A stretch of DNA of 64,000 nt from Atherix ibis (Eukaryota; Arthropoda; Insecta; Diptera; Athericidae): contig OY282609.1 in the NCBI GenBank assembly GCA_958298945.1, positions 54,160,220 to 54,224,219 of the forward strand. Reading direction: 5' to 3'. Position numbers and translations under genes: made by a program. The notes below the pieces were generated by a model. It did no database searches and had not been told where the DNA came from. It was given only the letters and a program-made list of their open reading frames with translations. Positions 56,780 through 64,000 of this stretch are shown here, piece after piece (position 1 is the stretch's first letter; every line of letters starts with the position of its first letter).

Positions 56780-57330
56780 GTAGTGAATCGTAGAAATATT
56801 CAACATCCTCTAAAGTTTCAATTTTACTAGAATCGTTACACTGGATATCAAGAACGAGTTCAACTCGGCAAGATGGAGCAACCAGTATTTTAGACGCGCT
56901 TCATCGACTGAAAAATGCGCAGTATATCAGAAGGATAATCGAAGACTATTACTATAGAAGAAGTCATTACTATGCTGATATACAATACTGAAAGTGGGAT
57001 AAAAATCTACAGCATCAGTTCTCGGCCCATTATTATAGAATATAGCACGCTGCTAAAACCCCAGAAGTCAAAAGAAGTAACTTTGGTTGATTTTGCAGAT
57101 GACATTACGGCGATCGCTGCCGGTAAATCATTGGCGGGATCACAGAAACCACAAATGATGCAGTTCACATTGTCAGGCATTGGAGATCATCAGTAGGCCA
57201 GGAATTTGCTGATCAAAAAACCAAGGTAGTACTAGGGACCAGCAAAAGAGTAGAGGAGACCATTTCTCTCATCATCGCTACGATACCTGACAGTTCAGAT
57301 ATACTCCATGTTGAGCTTTGGCGAACTAAC
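56780..57330 (+). pseudogene. R1-type LINE reverse transcriptase fragment
   Basis: Broken frames include NEFNSARWSNQYF-like sequence (about 56850), SVLGPLL (about 57015), VDFADDITAIAAGKSL (57088-57135; FADD is the polymerase active site), and TKVVLGTSKRVEETISLII (about 57219-57275). It overlaps in content with the 23.3-23.8 kb fragment, so both come from the same or sister families. Confidence 0.82.
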
Positions 57331-57469
57331 TGAGAATTGCTGTTGAAAAAAGAGCCGATTACAACATAAATAATTTAGACTGACTGAAGAACCTCATGTA
57401 CTCTTCGGAAACTTGTGTTCTCAGCAAAAACTAGTGCAAACTCTTGCTCTTATTCGAGAGGAGAATCCT

Positions 57470-58690
57470 TCGACAAATATTTAGCCCTTTACATGAGGAT
57501 GCACGATTGCAGAGCCTATTTAACGATTCCCGCGACCGTTCGCTTGTGGATAAAATTAAGCTGAATAGGCTGTGGTGGGCTGGACACTTAATCCATATGA
57601 ATGAGTAAGATTCTATTTAGAGAAGCTAAAATGGCTCCATTTCTAGTCCTAGGAAACGAGGTAGGCCCTGCACTCGGTTGAACGACGGCATTAGCCAGGA
57701 CGCCAAAAACACGCCGAGGGTGTCGAACTGGACTGTCCCCTTGTGAAGCCGAGCCGTCTGGAGTTCTTTGATTAAGGAGGCCGAGACCTACATGATGATA
57801 GACGATTGTGGAGCCTATTTAACAATGAGCTCCGAGAGCGTTCTCGCGACCGTTCGCGTGTGGATAAAATTTTGCTAAATAGGCTGTGGTGGGCTGGACA
57901 CTTAATCCATATGAATGAGTAAGATTCTATTTAGAAAAGCTAAAATGGCTCCATTTATGATCCTAGAAGACGAGGTAAGTGCTGCACTCGGTTGACCGAC
58001 GGCATTAGCCAGGACGCCAAAAACATGCCGAGCGTGTCGGACTGGAATGCCGCCTTGCGAAGTCGAGATGTCTGGACTTCTTTGATTCAGGAGGCCAAGA
58101 CCTACATGAGAATAGACGATTGCGGAGCCTATTTAACGATGAGCTCCGAGAGCGTTCTTGCGACCGTTCGCGTGTGGATAAAATTTTGCTAAATAGGCTG
58201 TGGTAGCTGGACACTTAATCCATATGAATGAGTAAGATTCTATTTAGAAAAGCAAAAATGGCTCCATTTATGATCCTAGAAGACGAGGTAAGTGCTGCAC
58301 TCGGTTGACCGACGGCATTAGCCAGGACGCCAAAAACATGCCGAGGGTGTCGACCTGGAATGCCGCCTTGCGAAGCCTAGACATCTGGAGTTCTTTGATT
58401 CAGGAGGCCAAGACCAACATGAGGATAGACGATTGCGGAGCCTATTTAACGATGAGTTCCGGGAGCGTTCTCGCGACAGTCCGATTGTGGATAAAATTAT
58501 GCTTAATATGCTTAATCCGTATGTATGAATAAGATCCTGTCCAGAAAAGCTACAAAGGGTCCATTTGTAGTCCTAGGAAGCATGGTAGGCTAACGACGGC
58601 ATTAGCCAGGATGCCAAAAACATGTCGGAGTGGAATGCCAAGACATCTGGAGTTCTTTGATTTAGGAGGCCTAGATCGGACTACCGATTG
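57470..58690 (+). repeat. Tandem array (~313 bp units) of a LINE 3' coding end
   Basis: GCCTATTTAAC marks unit starts at 57514, 57813, 58127 and 58440 (periods 299, 314 and 313); the fourth unit is shortened. Each unit encodes, in broken frames, NRLWWAGHLIHMNE, LTDGISQDAKNMP and SLIQEAKTYMRIDDCGA, the C-terminal 'RLRWAGHVxRM ... WxxLxxEAK' tail of a LINE polyprotein. Confidence 0.92.
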
Positions 58691-59898
58691 TCGCGCCGTA
58701 GATTATGATGATGTAAAAATATTTAAGAACAATAATTGAAAATAGCTATTAAATAAAATATTGCTCGAGACGAAAAATTGTCCGTTCTACTTCTACTAAA
58801 ATTATTTCTCATTTACTAATAAATTAACCAATTCTTTAATAAAATTTATAAAAAAAAATTCGCATGATTATTAAATTTTCCAAATGGACTATGAAAATTC
58901 CTATAAATAATTTTAGATTACAGTCTTCTCATAAATTTTATCCCATTTCCATCAAGGATTCACCTTTCTGTTCATCTAACAATTGATATTTTGGCACATT
59001 AATCAAGACGTCGTTCTAATTTGTCATCGAGAATATCTACCACTTGGTGTATTTACCAAAGTGCAATGTGCATACAAATTATGTATAATCAATTTCGGAC
59101 TGATTAGAAGAAGATGCCAATGTAGAGCGGGCTCACACCCAAGATGTGACACTTGAAATATTCTTAATATAAGTATTACTGTCAGGATATCATGACAATA
59201 CAAATACCTTTCCCATTTTCTTATTATATAGTGAACATGGAACGTGATGGTAAGGCTTATGTAAGAGTCTGACTCTTACTAGTACATCTTACAACACCTA
59301 CTATTCTAGTACGTACTCGTTTTACAGTTCAGTAACAGTAGAATATGCTATTTGAACTATAACAATCCCCAAGCTCCAACTAATCAGGGAGGATTATTTA
59401 GAAAAGAGACACTATAAAAGCATAACGAAGTAATATCAGATTTTCATATTGAAAAATGTACAACAGGTGCTATAAATTCAATTTAAATGTACCGAAATGT
59501 TTGGAACAAAAGAATAAACATAGTCAGTAGATTGCAGAGAAAAGTCAGGTACGATTTTATGTACAAAAATAATTTAGCATTTTCTTAGCTTAAGCATACC
59601 GCCAATATCTGTCGTCTATTTCTTCCGTTACACATTGAATATTTACCAAAAAGGATACAGTATTTATGGGAAGTACTCAAATTAACCTAACTAAATAGTT
59701 GAGTCGATGCCGAAGAGTTAGCATTTGCAACTCAGCACTCGATAAAACCAGACTGCATTTTCACTTGTACGAGTTTACTCATACCTATTTCCGAATTCCC
59801 ATCAGCTTAAAACACAAAATTCCAAACATTAATTTATACTCCATAAACAAGGACACTATATATAATATATTCGAAATTTTAATACTTTTTAATTGATA
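58691..59898. other. Non-coding, nothing recognised
   Basis: No gene recognised. A short palindrome GTAAGAGTCTGACTCTTAC lies at about 59261-59279. Confidence 0.4.
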
Positions 59899-59900
59899 TA

Positions 59901-61109
59901 CCAGGTGAATAAGCTTAAATCCGCTGTTTTTAGTCCAAAAAAACATGTTTTTTTTTCATAGAAAGCAAAACCAAATTTAGTACTTGCCCTCGGTAGCTAC
60001 ACATTTTCCCATCCATCTCTCGGGCAATTTGTGGATACCACGCCAAAATATCCCTTCTCTTTCGAGGCAAATCCCTCATCAAGCAATTTTCAGACATCTT
60101 CGTAATCATCGAAGTGCTCCTCAGCGAGCGCGTGGTCCATCGACGAAAACAGGTGGTAGTCGGAAGGGGCCAGGTTTGGTGAATAAGCGGGGTGGGGTGT
60201 CACCTCCCAGTTGAGTGTCTCCAAGTAGTTTCGGACCATTTTTGACGTATGCGATGGTGCGTTGTCGTGGAGGAAAATCAGCTTGTCATGTCTTTGTTGA
60301 TAATCCGTCCTTTTTTCATGCAGAGCACGGTGCATTTTGATCAGTTGTTGGTGGTAGCGGTGGGTATTGACAGTTTTACCAGGTTTCAACATCTCATAGT
60401 AGACGATACTCTTTTGATCCCACCAAACGCACACCATCATCTTCCGTCCGAAGCGATTTGGTTTTGGGGAAGATGTTGATGGTTGGCCGGGATCAACCCA
60501 CGATTTCTTGAGTTTAGGATTCTCGAAATATATCCACTTTTCAAAGCCTGTCACAATCCAATGCAGGAACGACTTTCTTTTTTGTCTGGCGCATGTGTTT
60601 TGGTGTCGCTCCATCTGCCTATCGTTCAATTCATGCGGCACCCATTTTCCGATCTTTTCAATCTTCCCCATGGCACGCAGACGCATGGAAATGGCCGACT
60701 GAATAACACCTAATTGCTCCGCGAGCATTTTTTGCGATTGGGTATCGTCTTCGTCTAAAAGAGCCTGCAATTGATGTTCCTCAACCTTCCTAGACCAATT
60801 TTCACGCTTCTTGTCCCACAAGTCAAAATTGCCATCTTTGAACCAACAAAACCAATCTTGGCACGATGTTTCCGATAAAGCACTGTCACCATAAGCCTCC
60901 TTCTTCAAATTGGAGCAGAAAATCCAAGCTTTCCGCATCTTTTTTCTGGTACAAAACTAGACATGATTTCCAAAAGAAAAATGTATGTTGTTGTACGAAA
61001 TTGCTGACAATATGCACTGATTAATGTTGACAGATGTCAAACTCATAAAAAAAATGATGGCACCTTAATACGCTCACTCACGCCATCTATGACCAAACGG
61101 CGGATTTAA
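59901..61109 (-). mobile_element. Family B mariner (Mos1-like), nearly full length, dead
   Basis: Left end CCAGGTGAATAAGCTTAAAT after TA (59899-59900). The other end retains CATCTATGACCAAACGGCGGATTTAA but lacks the outer terminal repeat. Minus-strand ATG at 60964 opens MSSFVPEK, followed by a frameshift. Confidence 0.9.
60090..60938 (-). pseudogene. Long open transposase relic of the family B mariner
   Basis: A 282-codon open stretch covering most of the transposase: SETSCQDWFCWFKDG and QLGVIQSAISMRLRAMG (helix-turn-helix), WVPHELNDRQMER linker, then the catalytic core. TGFEKW has Phe in place of the first catalytic Asp. FLHDNAPSH keeps the second and PNLAPSD the third. N and C termini are lost to frameshifts. 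No activity expected. Confidence 0.9.
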
Positions 61110-61510
61110 CCCGCATCGATTAATATGCAAATTGCTAAAAACAGCATCGAACAATATCTCGTCAATCCACGATATTTCAGCTTCACAGAAAATTGCGGAA
61201 AATACAACTTTGTAAAAAGTGGAATAAAATTTTGAGAAAGTTCCTTTGGGGGACCCTCGCAAGATTTGTGATTTTGGTCGAAAATTGAACTTCTGTTAAT
61301 CCAGGATATTTTAGCTCCAAACGACACAGAAATAATTAAAATGTGCTAATTGCTGAAAATAGCATCGATTTTCAAAGAAAATTGCGGAAAATTCGACTTC
61401 GTAAAAAATGGTACAAAATTTGAGAAAGTTACTTTGGGGGGGGGAACCCTTCTAAGATTTGTGTTTTTGTCCGAAAATTGAACTCTCGTCAATCCACGAT
61501 ATTTAACCAT
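61110..61510 (+). repeat. Two tandem copies of a dispersed non-coding repeat
   Basis: Copy 1 (about 61125-61335) and copy 2 (about 61340-61506) share AATTGCTRAAAAYAGCATCG, AAAATTGCGGAAAAT, TTGAGAAAGTTMCTTTGGGG and AATCCASGATATTT. A shorter inverted piece lies next to another family B mariner at 54858-54910. Confidence 0.8.
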
Positions 61511-63329
61511 TTTATTTTTAATATTACGTGTACGTTTTGTAAGCCCGGTTTATGACATGCTGGGTTAGAGATATATCCACCGAGCGTGAAATGGACATCA
61601 TCGCTGAAAAATATTTTGTTGGAAAAATACTGTTCTTCCAGCTTCCAATCAGTGTATCTTACGCGTATTCCCTGGCATTATCTAATGGTTTCATAATATA
61701 ACTAAATAAATTTTAGCTTACTTACTACAAACTGTATTATTATGAATTTTTCGGAGTGTATCTTACAAAATTCTTTATGAAAACTAAAAAAAAGAAGAGA
61801 ATATTTTCTCGATACTTTCCTATAAAAGGGAAATTTATATTTATTTACCTATACCTGATATACCTTTCCAATATGTGCGCACGTCCGAGAGTTCAGCATG
61901 CACGATTATATACCTAATATATCTTATTTTATTGGTAATTTTCTGTTTATATAACAAACGAAAAATGAACTATTATTAATGGTTTTGATGAATAAATAAT
62001 GTAAATCGGGCTTAGAACCAACCCTATTGAAATTTTTATTTAATTCATTCAATATTGTAACTGGTGCTTGCTGATCCTATACTCTGATTTGGGGTAATCT
62101 TTTTCATCCTCAAGATTTCTTAAGTTATCTTTAATGAAACAGATTTCTTCGAGGTCAATGCTGTTTGAGTTTAAGTATCGAATAAATTTTTCTTTCTGCA
62201 AGATATGTACGTGATTATCTGAGAAAATCAGAGTTGGGTGAGTGACTGGATGGGCAGAAGTATGGAAAAACGGGGAAATGGCCAACACAACACCAAGTAT
62301 TTGTTACTCAAAGATGGATTACGGAGATTTGTTGGGTAAATTTTCAACAAATTCTCACGTACAATAGACAAACCATAGTTTTAGATAAATCCATTATTAA
62401 GAGCATATTGGAACTGGATCCATTGAGAAGGCACATTTTTTAAATCAATCAACAAAAATGATTGCTTCCTAGGCCTCTGCCAGTTTATGAAACTTCCATA
62501 ATATTGATACTCGTACTCCCATAAATTATTTATACGACGATACACATTCGGTAACTGTGTTCTTAGTCCTCGAGAAGAACATTCAATTTTGTTACTTCTT
62601 TTATCTATAAATTGGCAGGCGTGTGAAAATTTTGCAGTATATTTTTTTTCTTTTCTTATTTGATTCTTCGTCAATCATAAAATATTATTCCTGGTCAGCG
62701 AAATTATTAAGATTTATTAACGAACATTTATATTCTGTTTATGTCACTTCATTAGATTTTTATTAATATGATGATGGTAAAAAAGATTTTATTCTTTGTA
62801 GATTGTAGATATTGTGTTATTATCTGACAAAATATTAGATAATATATCTTCTTGTTAATCTAATTCTAGATTATGATATATTTTTGTCAGTTTTATTGTT
62901 GATTATGGTTTAATTTTTAGTTTCTATTTTAAAAGTTCTTCGAAGCTTTTCTGGATTTTTGTTTCTTGGTTTCCGATATTTGTAGTTCATTTTTGCTTGT
63001 ACTTTACAAAACGCAATTTCAGAGAAGATTTTGTAAATATTACGAGTATCTTAAATATTCGTAATTTCAGAGATGATTTATTAACAATTGCAATACCTCG
63101 AATGGTAATAGCTTTTTTAAAATGATACTTTTTCGTGCTGAATATATTGTTAATTTTGACATATTATTTAAAATTTTTTTTATGAAAGTTCAAGTTTTTT
63201 TTCTTATTAAGGGAGAAATCTTTTAAGGGTACTGTAGATATACCAATCCTTACAGTGTATGGGATTTTTACCCACTAAAACCCATCTCCCTTTTCTTTAA
63301 ATATGACTTCCCATGAGCACATCGTCAGG
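61511..63329. other. AT-rich, two unassigned minus-strand open frames
   Basis: Open frames of 97 codons (62674-62381; HACQFIDKRSNKIECSS, YEYQYYGSFINWQRPRK) and 79 codons (62288-62049) have protein-like composition but match no family I recognise. They could be exons or transposon debris. Elsewhere nothing was recognised. Confidence 0.35.
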
Positions 63330-63736
63330 TGATTACTTCATGGAGAGTAGACTGAATTTGCTTATTTAGTCTAAAGGCTGCCATTTTCTCGTTATCTCTT
63401 CCTGGTGAAGCTTTTTTATTAGTCAGGATGCGTATTTTAGCTATCGCATTGCAACATGCCTGCGTTATTATCATAAGTGTAATAATGAGCTTCTGGGACA
63501 GCGATTCGTCGATTACTTTTGGCTTCAAGAGGAATACCTTCAACTCGACGAGATTGGATCGTATTATTGACGTCATGGGCTCAATGGGTGCTCCGGAGTA
63601 CATTATCAGGATAATAGAAAACTACATAAGTAATAGAATTCTTTTATATAGGACGAGCTGTGGAGAGAAATCATACAGGATTACGAGGGGGTTCAACGGG
63701 GCATGGTTCTGGACCCTCTGCTGTGGAATATAATGT
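63330..63736 (+). pseudogene. R1-type LINE reverse transcriptase cut by a mariner
   Basis: FNSTRLDRIIDVMGSMGAPEYIIRIIENYISNRILLY (63539-63650, shown here as one conserved palm segment in 63428-63733) continues after a frameshift as GVQRGMVLDPLLWNIMY, matching the GVPQGSVLGPLLWNxxYD motif. The match ends at TAC where the TA target site of the family C mariner lies. Confidence 0.87.
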
Positions 63737-63737
63737 A

Positions 63738-64000
63738 CGTGGTCTGTTCAAAAATAATCGCGAATTTTGAATTTCCGCGGGTTACATATATTCGATTTTC
63801 AATTTTTTGTGGCGTTATGTTGGTACTCATATCTCTCACTTATTTTTGACAGCTGCTTTGCTTGCACATGTTTTAACTCGTCTTCGATTTTTGCCCATTT
63901 TCGACCAAAAACAGCATCACATTAACATTGCTTGTTGGACTCTGTTCGCGACGACCCAAATTTGCTTCAGAGGTTCATAACTGATGACGAATCATGGGTT
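63738..64000 (+). mobile_element. Family C mariner, left part, runs off the window
   Basis: Left terminal repeat CGTGGTCTGTTCAAAAATAA after TA (63736-63737), followed by the family's normal internal order up to ITDDESW-type sequence at the window edge (TDDES, as in the nested copy at 43.8 kb). Confidence 0.9.

Noticed and set aside
62049..62674. Two minus-strand open frames as exons of one gene
   Set aside because: No recognised domain, no convincing splice pair joining them, and high AT content; left as unassigned.

Overview
The window is AT-rich eukaryotic nuclear DNA from an insect, most likely a fly or midge (Diptera; inferred from protein families, not from a species match). Supporting signs are short 79-82 bp GT-AG introns, TATA plus TCAGT core promoters, several mariner families, R1-type non-LTR retrotransposon debris, a tRNA-derived SINE head, a NIPA/spichthyin-type transporter and a short fly-type metallothionein. 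Genes are sparse and most of the sequence is transposon and satellite.

Layout. 0-3 kb: a roughly 0.5 kb sequence repeated three times in tandem; the first copy carries a complete mariner (family A, 648-1941) with an intact 350-residue transposase, and the second copy preserves the matching empty site. 5-6 kb: a truncated Mos1-like mariner (family B). 6.7-19 kb: a large inverted duplication (about 7.2-9.9 kb and 16.2-19.0 kb). Each arm carries the same 274-residue chymotrypsin-like gene and a rearranged mariner (family C). Its spacer holds a dead NSD/Mes-4-type histone methyltransferase copy, a real NIPA-type Mg2+ transporter gene (12902-14057, two exons, minus strand) and a decayed LINE. 19-24 kb: a 0.31 kb tandem triplication, a deleted family C mariner and an R1-type LINE remnant.

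24-41 kb is a serine protease cluster on the plus strand (27.0, 30.9, 32.4 and 39.9 kb), separated by minisatellites: a composite GAAGCAGTCAGTGA array and two related 13-bp arrays. Together with the two identical inverted-arm genes there are six S1 proteases. All share a secretion signal, a short propeptide, an Arg activation site and a promoter of a GATA-type site, a TATA box and a TCAGT initiator giving a 16-26 nt leader. This suggests a co-expressed secreted digestive set. One member (30926-31720) has lost catalytic His and Ser and should be a non-catalytic homologue.

41-64 kb is mostly mobile DNA: LINE fragments, a family C mariner nested inside a family D mariner (42600-44812), several family B mariners, a palindromic AT-rich array (46.6-48.3 kb), a tandem array built from a LINE 3' end (57.5-58.7 kb), and an R1-type reverse transcriptase cut by a family C mariner at the right edge. 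Within it sits a two-exon metallothionein gene (45553-45763, minus strand) with its own TATA box and a metal-response-element match.

In total I support eight host genes (six proteases or homologues, one transporter, one metallothionein), one intact transposase and many relics. I saw no CRISPR array, operon or prokaryotic signal.
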